From contig JAFFJZ010000087.1 of NCBI GenBank assembly GCA_018340375.1, positions 1-64,000 of the forward strand: 64,000 nt of DNA. Direction: 5' to 3'. The DNA comes from Gonatopus flavifemur. Its lineage: Eukaryota; Arthropoda; Insecta; Hymenoptera; Dryinidae. A program made the position numbers and the translations under genes. Below the pieces are notes generated by a model. It was not told the origin of the DNA, did not search any database, and saw only the letters and a program-made list of their open reading frames with translations. Shown one piece after another: positions 1 to 11,947 of the stretch (position 1 is its first letter; each line of letters starts with the position of its first letter).

Positions 1-119
1 AGGCTAAATTTTTTATTTTTTTAATAAGAATAAATGAAATTCGCCTTGAATTTTCAAATTCAACCAGGAAAACCAGGAATTCTACGTGAATTTTATTCCC
101 TATTTGAGTGGGCACCCTG
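1..119. repeat. Edge fragment of a CAGGGTGCCCACT-type repeat
   Basis: Read on the minus strand, the hAT pseudogene stops near 120 and is followed by CAGGGTGCCCACTCAAATAG and an AT-rich tract that runs off the window. This looks like the end of another repeat abutting or truncating the hAT copy. CAGGGTG-type starts recur at 26000, 36952 and 58907. No coding sense is visible. Confidence 0.35.
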
Positions 120-2072
120 ACCGTATATCCTCGATGTTGGAATCTTGATCGTTGAATAAATCCCAATCGCTCTGCTTCGGTTGCGACTCGTCAGTCTCTG
201 TTCTCATTTCCTCTACCAATGCTGATAATTTTTCTTCGACCAACAATTTCACGTCACACTCTTCTCCGGGTCAATTTTTGTATCTAGGATCTATAAAGGA
301 ATTAAAAGGGTTGGAATAATGAATATTTCATATGAGAAATAAAAAGCAGATGTTCGATTAAAGTATTGATATGTTTTGTGGAATCGTATCCATTTCAATT
401 CACCTAAAACCGTGGCCAGTTGAATCACGCTAACTTCATCTTCCTCACAGCTTATGTTCAGAAACCGTTCTTGTAATTCTGTGGTAACGATAGCCTTAAA
501 TTTTTTTGTGAACTCACTATCGTTATCTTCTGCCTTGACGAATCTTGACAACATTTGATGAATCAAAGGGCGAACAATAGAAATTGTAACTCCATTTTCT
601 GCGGACATCACTCTCGTAGCACAATCAAATGGTTTAAGAAGTGCATTTAATTCATCCACGTTGACCCAGTCAATCGATGCTAATGTTTGCTTTAGGAATG
701 CTCGATTCCTAGTGCATACCGCTTTGTCCTGCAACGTAGCTTCAATAGCTAATTTTTGTTCAGAGAACCTGCTAATCATGTGAAACGTGGAATTCCATCT
801 TGTAGGGCAGCTCTGTATCAGTCTATGTTTTGGGAGTTCAAATTGCTTCCGGTACTTGTTTAACGATGCAGTAGCTGCATTTGAATACTTGAAATGGCTG
901 ATCAGCTTCTTGATTTTACTGATCAACTCTGAGGTGCTGTCTTCGGTTGATGCAGCATTGATGGCACATTGTGAGGTGTGTGCGAAACATGGAATGCTTT
1001 CTCCTATCACTTTGGACCCCCTGACAGCAGCAGTGATATTTCTTGCATTATCATGCACTACTCCCACTATTTTATTCGATAATCTCCAACGTTTCGTTAC
1101 ATCTTCCAAATGTGCACGTGAATTTATTGCCGTATGCTTATTTCCAAATTCCGCCGTTTCAAGAGTGCACGATACAGGTTTCCAATCAATGTGAAGTCCA
1201 TGGGCAGTTACGGTAACGTAGGAAACCACATTCATGGAAGACCATGCGTCTGTCGTAAGAGCCACAAAAGGCAAGGATTCTAATACACCTTCTACCTTCT
1301 TCTTGCTCACATCGTACAGTTCCATAATCCGATTCGTAATGGCTTACCTCCCAGGTGCGTTATAACCTGGTATCGCTACATTCAAAAAACCGAGAAATCC
1401 TTCATTCTCTACAAAAGATAGAGGTAGCATGTCCGTGGTTATCATTTTGGCGATTGCGTCATGCAGCATTTCATTCCGATTAGGCGTTGAACCAAAACGC
1501 AATATACGTTGTTTTGTTTCACAAATTCGTATCGACTGATTTGTATTCTTAGAAACGCTCAATTCTTCTCTACTCGAACTGGCCGTTACTTGGAGAACAT
1601 TCGTTCCTTCATCGGGCGATGCAGGACCATCGTCATCAGAATCACCCTCACAGGATTGCGTTCGATTCGACACTTCAGATTCACAAGCCGTGGATTCGTG
1701 GACCGAACGTCTAGCTCTGGATTGGAAATTGGGTATTTTCATAGGAGTAATTGAAAATTCATGCAAGGAAACAAATTTGAATGATGCGAAACTAAAAACT
1801 ATCCGCTGTGATACAATTTTGGAACATTCAAATGAATTCTGAGTTATCAAGATTAACATTTTGCTCAAATTTTGAATTACTTACTTCTTATGCGGTATCT
1901 GAGAATGTTCGATTACTTTTTCCTTGCTGTCAGAGATCTTGGGTTTCATTCTCAAATGATAAATCAGCGACGAAGTTGACTTTTGGCAAGCTAACCACGT
2001 TCCGCATTTATTACATTGCGCAAAGCTTTCGTCTTCCGATTTCTCAGAATACTCCCAAACAAAACTAGGCAT
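120..2072 (-). pseudogene. hAT-superfamily (ZBED-like) transposase, broken copy 1
   Basis: Degenerate cut-and-paste transposase in three blocks. 2072-1881 encodes a BED-type zinc finger (CNKC pair, then YHLRMK; the last His appears to be lost). 1868-1344 carries a Ser/Asp-rich linker and the hAT signature DMLPLSFVENEGF. 1325-291 carries the catalytic region: TTDAWS (first Asp), VVHDNARN (second Asp) and CPTRWNSTFHM. A tail at 300-120 contains LDPRYK, out of frame. The usual C-terminal dimerisation block with the catalytic Glu is not visible. Blocks are separated by stops or frameshifts, and introns cannot be excluded. A second copy lies inverted at 2250-3560. Family assignment is secure; activity is very unlikely. 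Confidence 0.85.
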
Positions 2073-2244
2073 AATTCAACGTGATGAGGTTCGATCGCTT
2101 ATGTCCGATCTGATCTTACGATTAAACAGTTTCTCATTAGCATCTAAACATCGATTCTGAAACCAAATTCGAATGTGACACGCAGAACGCAGATTATTCG
2201 TTCATGGAATGAATTTAGCGTTTGTTCGAAAACAATCAAATCAA

Positions 2245-3560
2245 AAACTGTTCATGCTGTATCATGCACTCTTGAAACGGCGGAATTTGAAAATAAGCAT
2301 ACGGCAATAAATTTACGTGCACATTTGAAAGATGTGACGAAACGTTGGAGATTATCGAATAAAATAGTAGGAGTAGTGCATAATTCAAGAAATATCACTG
2401 CTGTTGTCAGGGGGTCCAAAGTGATAGGAGAAAGCATTCCATGTTTCGCACACACCTCACAATGTGCCATCAATGCTGCATCAACCGAAGACAACACCTC
2501 AGAGTTGATCAGTAAAATCAAGAAGCTGATCAGCCATTTCAAGTATTCAAATGCAGCTACTGCATCGTTAAACAAGTACCAGAAGCAATTTGAACTCCCA
2601 AAACATAGACTGATACAGAGCTGCCCTACAAGATGGAATTCCACGTTTCACATGATTAGCAGGTTCTCTGAACAAAAAAAAGCTATTACAGCTACACTGT
2701 AAAAAATATTTTGAAATTTCCGATATCAGATGTATATGAAAATTCTGAAACTTGTAATTGAAATCAAGTTCAATCATGAATTCATGAAATCTAATGCAAA
2801 ATGTGTGAGAATTCATGTAAAAATGCATGATAAATCATAATTCTGTATGAGATATCATAAAATTTCATATGAAAAGCCAAAGAAGTTTTGAAAATTCAAT
2901 ACAATATGTATATGTTCATTGCTCCACATACATTTCTATGAAATTTAGGAGCAATTTTTACAGAGTACGATCCAGGACAAAGCGGTATGCAATGGAATCG
3001 AGCAGTCCTAAAGCAAACATTAGCATCGATTGACTGGGTCAACGTGGATGAATTAAATGCACTTCTTAAACCATTTGATTGTGCTACGAGAGTGATGTCC
3101 GCAGAAAATGGAGTTACAATTTCTATTGTTCGCCCTTTGATTCATCAAATGTTGTCAAGATTCGTCAAGGCAGAAGATAACGATAGTGAGTTCACAAAAA
3201 AATTTAAGGCTATCGTTACCACAGAATTACAAGAACGGTTTCTGAACATAAGCTGTGAGGAAGATGGAGGTAGCGTGATTCAACTGGCCACGGTTTTAGG
3301 TGAATTGGAATGGATACGATTCCACAAAACATATGAATACTTTAATCGAACATCTGCTTTTCATTCCTCATATGAAATATTCATTATTCCAACCCTTTTA
3401 ATTCCTTTATAGATCCTAGATACAGAAATTGACCCGGAGAAGAGTGTGACGTGAAATTGTTGGTCGAAGAAAAATTATCAGCATTGGTAGAGGAAATGAG
3501 AACAGAGACTGACGAGTCGCAACCGAAGCAGAGCGATTGGGATTATTTATTCAACGATCA
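2245..3560 (+). pseudogene. hAT-superfamily transposase, broken inverted copy 2
   Basis: Near-identical inverted copy of the 3' two thirds of the minus-strand hAT copy. It starts at the equivalent of SCTLETAEF, lacks the BED finger and the first catalytic Asp, keeps VVHN-RNI (a codon is lost here, removing the second catalytic Asp context) and CPTRWNSTFHM, and continues through RPLIHQML. It is split by a 271-bp MITE at 2695-2965, and its last part matches 120-300 of the other copy. The two copies face each other across about 170 bp, so the locus is a large imperfect inverted repeat. It is non-functional. Confidence 0.85.
2695..2965. mobile_element. 271-bp TA-target MITE inside hAT copy 2
   Basis: Terminal inverted repeats CACTGTAAAAA and CTCTGTAAAAA, flanked by TA on both sides (2693-2694 and 2966-2967). 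Comparison with the uninterrupted hAT copy 1 gives the empty site, so insertion is shown directly. TA targeting suggests Tc1/mariner-type mobilisation. The interior is AT-rich and non-coding. A similar start occurs at 3817 and around 53816. Confidence 0.8.
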
Positions 3561-3563
3561 AAA

Positions 3564-3695
3564 ATTCGCACGCGGACTCGTATTCCCACCCGGGACCAGT
3601 CGGGTTTCTCCCCAGGATCTGCGTCACCCTCACAGGTCCTGGGGAGAAGCCCGATTCCCCAGATCTCGGGTGGGAATCCGAGTCTGCGTGGGAAT
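3564..3695. repeat. GC-rich hairpin element
   Basis: Imperfect palindrome. The left arm (3564-3625: ATTCGCACGCGGACTCG, then ATTCCCACC and TTCTCCCCAGGA) pairs with the right arm (3635-3695). GC content is far above the surroundings. It lies immediately after the hAT remnant. Probably a short foldback MITE; no target duplication was recognised. Confidence 0.55.
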
Positions 3696-3816
3696 TTCGC
3701 GATCCCGTCCATCCGGGAATTGTCAACCAGGTATTGTTTCAATTCAATTTCTGGAAAAAGTTCGTTTATCAATGATGTAATTTCACATTAAATTTTCACT
3801 AGGCTGTACCTCCACA

Positions 3817-3921
3817 CTGTAAAAAATATATGGCAAATTAACCGAATTTGTGTTCTTTAGAATGTATAATCACACAATAAATCATAAAAATATTTGTTTA
3901 TAAGTCATGAAAATTTTACAG
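3817..3921. repeat. Possible second CACTGTAAAAA-type MITE
   Basis: Starts CACTGTAAAAAATAT like the MITE at 2695, and ATTTTACAG follows about 100 bp downstream in inverted sense. AT-rich interior. The right boundary is uncertain. Confidence 0.3.
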
Positions 3922-4007
3922 TTTCATGTATATTTTCATTATAATTTATGGTCATTCTATTGGATTCGGAAAATTTACACAATAAATCCATGGTAATATT
4001 CATCACG

Positions 4008-4140
4008 ATACCGTCAACTGGGGTAACTGTAGGACGCTCGGAGTAACGCTAGGACATGCATGTTTTATTTATTTCCTTCGTTCCCATGGATGATTTTCAA
4101 TTTCCCGCAATTTTCATAGAGTTACTCCAGTTGACGGTAT
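4008..4140. mobile_element. 133-bp MITE with ATACCGTCAACTGG termini
   Basis: Inverted termini ATACCGTCAACTGGGGTAAC at the left and its reverse complement (one mismatch in 20) ending at 4140. Inside there is another inexact GAGTAACGCTAGGAC echo. No coding capacity. The target duplication is unclear because of the TA-rich flank. Confidence 0.7.
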
Positions 4141-4373
4141 ATATTACCAATAATTTATTATTTTCATCTTTCAAATTTGATATCAAGTATCCCTGGTGAA
4201 CATGGAAGCGGAAAGGAAGAGTAACCGGAACGTATGCTGGAACGTAACACACACGTTAATAAAAAGTATACGGAGCTTGAATGAAAGGAATACAAAGGGC
4301 GAGCGAAGCGAGAACTGAAACAAAGAAAACGTATACAATAAAAAACAAATAATAATAAAAATTGAACTTCCTC

Positions 4374-4445
4374 GTGGGCATCGATTCAGTGACTGTCACC
4401 ATGGCAGGCGAGGGTCTTATCCATTGAGCTATGGATCATCTTTGA
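4374..4445 (-). repeat. tRNA-derived SINE-like fragment
   Basis: On the minus strand, TAGCTCAATGG (4430-4420) matches a Pol III A box, and a degenerate B-box-like GAATCGATGCC lies about 45 bp downstream. The intervening sequence does not fold as a full tRNA by eye. More likely a SINE head or tRNA pseudogene than a functional tRNA. Confidence 0.4.
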
Positions 4446-4995
4446 TATCGCCCGCTTAAAAATATTATTTGAAGTCAGAATAGGTATGATTCGCATATGT
4501 TCGATGTAACTTACTATTACGCGTGTAAAACGGCATCGAAAAAACTTTTGGAATAATGAGAATTCATAAGGAGTTCCCCATGAATACATCAGGGACCATT
4601 GTCCTGTCTGGGGTATCAGTAGATTTCCTGAAAACTTAGTGAAATTTGAAAAATTTTGAAGTTTTTAGTTTTCAAGTCAATAACTTCGCAGGCAACAATC
4701 TTTGGACGCTTGTTTTGTACAAATTGATTCAATGTTTTTTAAATCAACTGGCCAATACACAACGGCTAGTATCCCCTTCACGTCCAACTGTTCTTTTCTA
4801 ACAAACGTTAGAAAACCTCTATGCCCATATTTCTATTCACCTACCTGTATTTGTGCTGCATTTTATAATCCCTCCGACGCGTTTTCTCCATACTGGTTTC
4901 ATCTAGTTTTCACAACAGTGTTGCGTCCGGATGAGATTTTTATTACGAGAAATTTCAAGCCCACTTCTTCATATATGAAATGAAGAATGGAACAA

Positions 4996-5221
4996 TGATC
5001 CCAGAATGCGGGAGCTGCCGGCCCCCATCATACCACCCTTTGTGACTATTCCTAGCTCATTGCACGTCCAAGTGAACTAATGGAACTAATTACACTGTAC
5101 TTCACTATAGTCACTGTACTACAATGTACTTCTCCTTCTTGCACATTAATGTGCGATAGCACTATAGTAGTCTCTGAAAGGTAAATGGTGGAGGTCGCCA
5201 GCTCCCGCATTCTGGGATCCC
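4996..5221. mobile_element. About 225-bp MITE, GGATCCCAGAATGCGGGAGC termini
   Basis: CCAGAATGCGGGAGCTG near 5001 is repeated in inverted orientation as CAGCTCCCGCATTCTGG near 5217. The centre contains ACTGTAC and CACTATAG repeats that also pair. It is non-coding. Boundaries are set by where the palindrome stops. Confidence 0.7.
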
Positions 5222-5240
5222 CGGAATGGAATTCATTTGA

Positions 5241-5422
5241 AGTACCGTGAAACGGGATGAATTAGATCACGAACGAAAAAGATGCTAAATAAATTCGTAA
5301 TTAATTGTTCGAATTATCAAAGTCGCGAATATTGAGCAACTTACCATTCCTATTGATCACATAATGAGTTATGACTTCATTCACCTTTTTTTTGAGTGAT
5401 TGTATTCACCCTGTTCTACGTT
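5241..5422. mobile_element. About 180-bp MITE, GTACCGTGAAACGGG termini
   Basis: Left end GTACCGTGAAACGGGATGAA matches the right end (reverse complement TAACGTAGAACAGGGTGAAT) imperfectly. Non-coding, AT-rich interior. An old, diverged copy. Confidence 0.55.
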
Positions 5423-5454
5423 AAGTGAACCAGGCAAACCAACTATTCACAATT

Positions 5455-5755
5455 TTATGTCGAATGATCAAATGAAGATTTGTTCGATTAATCAACTCAA
5501 ATTCGTCGACGAGTAATCTGTCAATTAATCAACCGAAAAACCAATTATTTGATCGGTTGATTAATCGAAATTTCAATCAATTCAAATCAAGCAATTAATT
5601 GATTAATCGATTAATTGAAAGATCAATTGATTGAAATCGAGCAATTAATCGATTGTTTGGTTGATCGAAAAATCAATTAATCGAAAGGCGTCGGTTAACC
5701 AATTAATTGCTCATCAATTAATCGTGTTTGACAATTAATCGATTAACCGCACAGC
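5455..5755. repeat. Low-complexity TTAATCGA-rich tract
   Basis: Dozens of variants of AATTAATCGATTAAT and CAATTGATT, locally self-complementary, ending in CCGCACAGCCCTAG. It behaves as cryptic simple sequence, possibly the interior of a small hAT-like MITE with a CAGCCCTAG end. No gene is seen. Confidence 0.55.
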
Positions 5756-6091
5756 CCTAGTTCAGAGAATGCATGAATCTCAAAAACGAATAACATTGCA
5801 TACAACAGTGTGGAGAGAATGTTTAATTTCATTGCATATTTGAAAATAACTGAATGTTCCATTGAAATCATGACTTTTTGACAAAATTTCCATTCTTTTA
5901 TATTCTCAATGTGATAATGATTCTATAATAATGATCATATTCCAGAATAGGAACAGATCCGAATGAATTGACATTATTTGAAGTCACAATTAAGTGCTTG
6001 AGGTGTACCATTTTGACGTCATTCCGGTGTATTTTGATGACCTTGGAATGACTTCAAAATAAATTTTTTTGACTTATCTGTCCTACTTGGG
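5756..6091. other. AT-rich intergenic stretch, nothing recognised
   Basis: No coding frame with family resemblance and no clear repeat. AT-rich throughout. Confidence 0.4.
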
Positions 6092-7245
6092 TGATTCCAG
6101 TACATGACCAATATGTTCGCAATACTCCCAGACATCCTCCAGCCGCTATAACGTCCCCGACAAATCCAACCGTTGCCTCGCACGGCATCTTCAACCTCAA
6201 CTGGATTCCGATGCATGCCTTGTAGTTCCAACCGTTGTCCAGCATCTGCGACCCATGCCCAGTCTTCTTGCAGCAGTGGCAACGGATTCCAACAACCCTG
6301 GTGGAAGGGAAGCGTGTCATAAAGAGTGACGAAAGCGTAAGCATGTTTCAGATTACTTTCCTAATACTTCTCATCGGTTTCCTATCCACTCTTGGATCAC
6401 GCTTCCGTGCGTAAAGCCCGGTTTCTATGAAATTGGGGTTACTTCGGATACGCTCCACACACTTCAAATATACGTCCGGACCACTCTTAATGTTCCACTT
6501 GACGCTTGGTATACGCTTAAATCCACGTTCCAAATACTTTCCAACTACGTTCCTGACACTTTCTATCACACGCTTCCCTTTCACCAGGGAACCTCCAGCG
6601 ATTAACGATGAATCCAACGAATCCCTACACAATATAGGACGCATGCCCCGCAATACCGCGCATCAGCAACATCCTGCCAACGGATCCAATACAAATACAG
6701 TGATTCCAGTACATGACCTATTGGTTTGTAATATTCCCAGCTATCGTCCAGCCGCTACAACGTCTCCGACAAGTCCAACCGTCGCCTCGCACGCCATCTT
6801 CAACCCCAACTGAATTCCGACGCATGCCCAGTAGTTCCAACCGTTGTCCATCATATCCAACCCATGCCCGCTCCTCCCGCAGCACTGTCAACAAATTCCA
6901 TCAACCTCCAGTGATTCACAATGGATTCAACGAATGCCCACACAAAACACGACGTATGTCCTGCAAAGACTGCGCATCAGCTACATCTTGTGAACGGATC
7001 CAATACATATATAGTGATTCCGGTACATAACCAACAGCTTCGCAATATTCCTAGCCATCGTCCAGCTGCTATAACGTCATAGACAATTCCAACCGTCGCC
7101 TTGCACTGCATGTTCAACCCCAACGCCATTCCGATGTATGCTCAGTTGTTCCAACCGTTGTCCATCATCTGCGACTCATACCCAGTCCTCCTGCAGCACT
7201 GTCAATAAATTCCATCAACCTCCAGCAGTTTACAATGAACCCGGC
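6092..7245. repeat. Degenerate minisatellite, about 313-bp unit
   Basis: A C-rich unit starting TGATTCCAGTACATGACC recurs at 6092, 6701 and 7014 with 75-85 percent similarity by eye. A linked block (CCTCCAGYGATT through CAACGGATCCAATAC) recurs at 6590 and 6906, giving a period near 313 bp. The segment at 6350-6590 is too diverged to assign. The short open frames on both strands here (Pro/Ser/Thr-rich) are by-products of the repeat and not genes. Confidence 0.7.
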
Positions 7246-7725
7246 GAGTACTGTCCCCCTCCTACAATCTGTGCCCCCCCAACATTTCCCGCTATTCACC
7301 AACTAGACTTCTTGCTGGCTGCAAATCCTCCAATATTTGGACTTGATCAAAATATGGCGTCTTAAGTATTCGGTCACAAAACTATTGTCCGCAGTCTTTC
7401 GAATTATTCAAGTGTCGTTCTTCAGTATTGGTGGTGTGTTTTTGCATGTGCTCTCCTTATCTAACGAAGTGTCTATGACCGTGCATAACAGAACCTCCAG
7501 TGCAGTCTGTGCGTTAATTTTTGCATTTGAATTGAAAATTAAACTTCATCGATAATATTATATTCTGGTATACATTGAATCTGTGTATACGTCGGCTTTA
7601 TTTACATCTCTCGGCGTGAGTGGATTCGTGTGGCCGCTACACATATACGTTTTTGTGTGTATCACTTCATTGCTCAGTGTTCTCAACGTATACTCTCCTT
7701 CTGCTATTCTTCTCTCATTCTGATA

Positions 7726-8554
7726 ATGCCTGCTACAATCTGCAAGGTGCACCAAATCCGTCAAGGATCCAGTTTCTTGTAGCTCCTGTGGCATCGTTTC
7801 TCATCCTGGAACTTCGTGTTTGATCAGAACTAATCATCCATGGCATACTGGAATTTTATTGGATTGTGAGACGTTGAGAACACCTGCTCTGTCATCTCTA
7901 CAAAGCGAGGAATGTGACTCTCTGTTGTTGTCAAACATTCGTGCGATTATCAAAAGTGAAATTTCTGTTTTAAATGACAAATTAAATAAATTCAATGCTA
8001 GAATCGATGAATTGACGACCACAGTTTCTAATTTGAATACGAGAGTTTCTATGCTTGAAACTGGTAGATCTAATAGCAATGATCTTTCAAAGACTTCACT
8101 TGACGAAGAAGAATTTTTCAGTGAACTGGAGGATCGGCGGAGTCGATCATTCAATATCATTATGTTTAATATTTCTGAGAAGGGCTCATCGGGGCCTTCT
8201 GAGACTGCTGAGGTTAAAAAAGTCCTATCGGAAATTAAACCTGACTCCTATGACGGTATACATATTCGTCGTATAGGCAGACCCAATAGTGATAAAAACA
8301 AAATTCGTCCCTTATGTGTGACTTTCCCCTCCAGCAGTACACCGTTGGATATCATCAGAGGGAAGTCTGCCTACAGGGGTCCGGTGAAATTTTCTCTTGA
8401 TCGTACTCCTCGTCAACGGGCTCACTTAAACAGTCTCCGGGATCGTCTGAAAGACCTAAACGATCCATCTCAGACGATTAGATATGTAAATGGTGTACCG
8501 AAAATTGTTCCATTAAATAAGACTCGTCACTCATCATCACAAAAAAACCTGTAA
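7726..8554 (+). pseudogene. Jockey-type LINE ORF1 (RNA-binding protein), frameshifted
   Basis: ATG at 7726 begins MPATICK; a single-base shift near 7745 is needed to enter the main frame, which starts with a Cys/His cluster (CSSCGIVSHPGTSC, 7778-7819). This is followed by a heptad-rich coiled coil (about 7935-8075: IIKSEISVLNDKLNKF and onwards), then an RRM-like stretch beginning EDRRSRSFNIIMFNI and a basic C-terminal part, DRTPRQRAHLNSLRDRL. The order zinc finger, coiled coil, RRM, basic domain fits LINE ORF1 proteins that coat the element RNA. It ends at 8554, where ORF2 overlaps in the next frame. Confidence 0.7.
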
Positions 8555-11204
8555 CCCACCCTTTAGTGTACTATCGAAATGTCCGCGGCCTTCGTACTAA
8601 ACTAAATGCGCTTCATTGTGCAGTCGCAGCTTCTGTCGATCGCTATGACATCATCATTTTATCGTAAACTTGGCTTTCTGATAACATTTTATCAACGGAA
8701 ATCGGCTTGCACGGTTACACTGTATACAGAAAGGATAGATCTCTACCGACTAGTCATTGTGAGAGGGGAGGAGGAGTCTTGATAGCAGTGAAAAATGGCA
8801 TTCCGAGTTCTGAATTAATCGATGAGCACTCAAATGTTGAACATTTGTTTATAAAAGTTAGGATGGGTTCTTCGGAATCGATTTTTGGAGCCGTCAATAT
8901 TCCGCCATCATCATCTGCGCATCTTTATGAAGATCATTGTAAGAGTGTGGAAGCTATTCTGAGTGCCAATCAGGATCTCTCTTTTTATCTATATGGTGAT
9001 TATAATCTACCACATGCTTCTTGGCGTTTAACTAGTGCACATTTATCATGTGACATAATTCCCGGTGCAACATGTAATGAAGTGCAGTCGATACAATTTG
9101 TCTGTGAATATTTTAACTCCTCAAATTTATCCTTGAAGAATGATATATGTAATGATTTTGGTATTATGCTTGATCTGTTATTCACAAATGACAGTTCTGT
9201 AGTGACAACATTACCTGCTGAGTCTCTTCTCACCTGTGATAAATATCATCCACCTCTTCTTTCTATACTGGATGTGGTTTCAATTAATTATCTTCCGCGA
9301 GATGATATTTTTCGTTATAATTTCAATTTGGGTGATGATACTGCAATTCGAAATTTTTTCAATCAAATCCCTTGTGATTCATTACTTAGTGTTTTGACTA
9401 TTGATGATGCGGTTGAGTGTTTGTATGAGATTATGAATTACGCAATTGATTTGTACGTTCCTAAATGTTATTCTCGTGATTCCAAATACCCTAGATGGTT
9501 TTCTAAACAGTTGATCGATCTGATACGTGCCAAGAAAGAAGCACATTGTATGTATAAGAAATATAATCGGATACAAGATTATCATGTTTTCTCTGATTTG
9601 CGTGCTCAATGTAAAAAATTAGTGGATAAGTGTTATAATGATTATGTTCGCTCAACGGAATTGCAAATTCCTCATAGTATCAAAGGCTTTTGGAACTATG
9701 TCAATTCTCGTCGATCCGACAATGGTATTCCGGGTAAAATGGTTATGGATGGAATCTCAGTTACCTCTGGGCGTGAAATTGCTGACTTGTTTGCTGCTCA
9801 CTTTGAGTCTGTTTATGTTCTGATTTGGATATCTCTGATCTCTATATTAACTTTGGAACGGTGTTTATGGGAATCAACTCTTTGGATATCAATAAGGGTC
9901 CTGGCGATGATGGGATTCCCCCTCTGTTTTTGAAATCCTGCAGCTACATATTATCTCGACCACTGTGGTTGATTTTCAACGCCTCCTTATCTTCTGGTCA
10001 TTTTCCTACCCGCTGGAAAAATAGTTTGGTCTCGCCGATTTTTAAGGCTGGTTGCAGAGCAGATGTGAAAAATTACAGGCCAATATCTATCATAAGTGCA
10101 ATTCCCAAACTATTTGAAAGCTTGGTAACTGATATATCTCCACTGTTTTCTGGCGTCATTTCGGATATGCAACATGGTTTTATGCCTGGTCGTTCAACTA
10201 TCACCAACTTGGCTATTTATTGTAACTATGTATCAAGAGTTTTGGATAATAACGGTCAGGTAGATACAGTTTATACTGATTTCAGAAAAGCCTTTGATAC
10301 TGTAGATCATAATATTCTCTTATCTAAATTATACCGCCTTGGTTTCCGTGGAAATATTCTTAATTGGATGAGAAGCTAGAATAGAACTAAAACTGTTAAG
10401 GTTAAGAATTTCATCTCAAGGTCTATCAATGTACAATCAGGTGTTCCGCAAGGGTCGCATTTAGGCCCATTGCTATTTATTTTGTTTATTAATGATATTG
10501 GTGACAATTTTAAGCATGTTAAATTTTTACTTTTCGCGGATGATTTGAAATTATTCTTGAGAATCTTATCATACGCTGATGTCATCGCATTACAATCCGA
10601 TTTGCATAGGTTGGAATCATGGTGTGCCTTGAATAAACTGCAACTGAATATATCGAAGTGTAAAGTAATGAGACTTTCGCGTAAGATGCAACCAGTCATG
10701 TTCTCATATGAATTGAACGGGTCTAGCTTAGAGGTTGTTCAGAGTATGCATGATTTAGGAACTATAATTGATTCTAAGTTCAATTTCACTATGCATTATC
10801 AAAATATGGTTAATACGGCTATGAAGCAACTCGGATTTCTGAAGCGTATGTCTAAAGACTTCAAAGAACCCTCAACACTCTTGACACTATACAATGCTCT
10901 TGTCAGACCTAATTTAGAATATGCGTCCCAGATCTGGTCGCCTCACCAAGATAAATATTGTAAACTGATTGAGAGAGTTCAGCACAAGTTTTTGCGTTTC
11001 TTAGCTTTCAAAAATTTCACTCCCATAGCCGTGTCCTGTCATGATTATGGACCGTTAATGAGATCGCTTGACATGACCACGCTTGAAGCTCGTAGATTGG
11101 TTGACGATCTCGTTTTCATTTTCAAAATCATTAATGGTCAAATCAGCTGTCCTGAACTACTCTCTCTTTTAAACTTCAATGTACCATCTAGAACTCTACG
11201 ATAG
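8551..11204 (+). pseudogene. Jockey-type LINE ORF2: endonuclease and reverse transcriptase, broken
   Basis: The reading frame begins around VYYRNVRGLRTK (8566), an apurinic endonuclease start. TAA at 8665-8667 replaces the catalytic Glu codon of the family's S/T-E-T-W-L motif (seen as S-stop-TWL). The endonuclease continues (YGDYNLPH near 8995, the usual GDFN region) to about 9815, where a frameshift moves into the RT. Visible RT motifs: NYRPISIIS (10070), HGFMPGRST, VYTDFRKAFDTVDH (10272), stop TAG at 10377-10379, SGVPQGSHLGPLLF (10438) and catalytic FADD (10533). The C-terminal part LVRPNLEYASQIW is typical of Jockey/CR1-like RTs. No RNase H. Copy inactive. Confidence 0.85.
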
Positions 11205-11571
11205 CCTTCGCTTTTCAATATTCCGATGTTCACTTCACATTATTTTTATTCTGACCCAGTCAACCGCATCTGTTGCTTGCCAAACTCATATAAAGATGAT
11301 CTTGATTTCTTTTCGGGGTCAGTATCAATCTTTAAAAAATCGGCCCAGAAGGCTTTCTCTAAGAAGAGTGTGAGATTATAATTTATGTATTATCCCATAT
11401 CTATACTTTAAGGTTCGTGATAATTTACACCGTGTCTCATTGTAATTTACTTTTTAGTACTTTATTTGAAAATTTTCTTTTGTTAACCGCCATGATATTG
11501 TTTACATACTTTTGTACCTAAAGGGCGTCTTAGCCCGTAAAATAAATCAAATCAAAATCAAAATCAAAATA

Positions 11572-11947
11572 TTCCCGTATGAATCGAGCACCGTCGAATC
11601 CAATTCCTCCGAATTGTTACTTGTCAATATCGCTAGAAAACGTGCGGGCTGTGAAACATCCCTGCCACTCCGACATTTGCTGGTGTTTTGTTGGACTGTG
11701 TATAATTCTGTTATGAGGGCAGTCCGTCGTGAAGTGGTCCAGATTGTCGGAACTTACCTGAAGTGCCGTAAGAGTATCGAATGTAGTCATCAATGCTGGT
11801 TTATATCTGGGATGCATGTAGAGTCGTCAATATGCTGCTAGCATTCCTCCAAAATAAGTCCTAACTCCCCCGCCAATGTACAGCAATTTTCCGACATAGT
11901 CGGTCGTTGGGAATTTCCCTATCAAACCACCGTCCAATATTTCTCTT
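11572..11947. repeat. Minisatellite block left of a hairpin insertion
   Basis: The last part (CCGACATAGTCGGTCGTTGG through CCAATATTTCTC, about 11893-11947) matches the 256-bp minisatellite that resumes at 12076, so the hairpin MITE between them interrupts the array. The rest of this stretch is unclassified and non-coding. Confidence 0.5.

Larger units (their letters stand above)
7420..11571 (+). mobile_element. Jockey-type non-LTR retrotransposon (LINE), degenerate
   Basis: Two-ORF LINE in sense orientation: ORF1 with zinc-finger/coiled-coil features, ORF2 with apurinic endonuclease and reverse transcriptase, no RNase H after the RT. It ends in a repeated TCAAA/ATCAAAA tail (11541-11571), as expected for target-primed reverse transcription. 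The 5' boundary is approximate; sequence before 7560 may be 5' UTR. It sits between two minisatellite blocks, so it probably inserted into or beside them. One stop within the endonuclease motif, one stop within the RT and at least two frameshifts make this copy dead. Confidence 0.85.

Noticed and set aside
6019..7365. Several overlapping frames on both strands
   Set aside because: All lie in the degenerate 313-bp minisatellite; no family resemblance.
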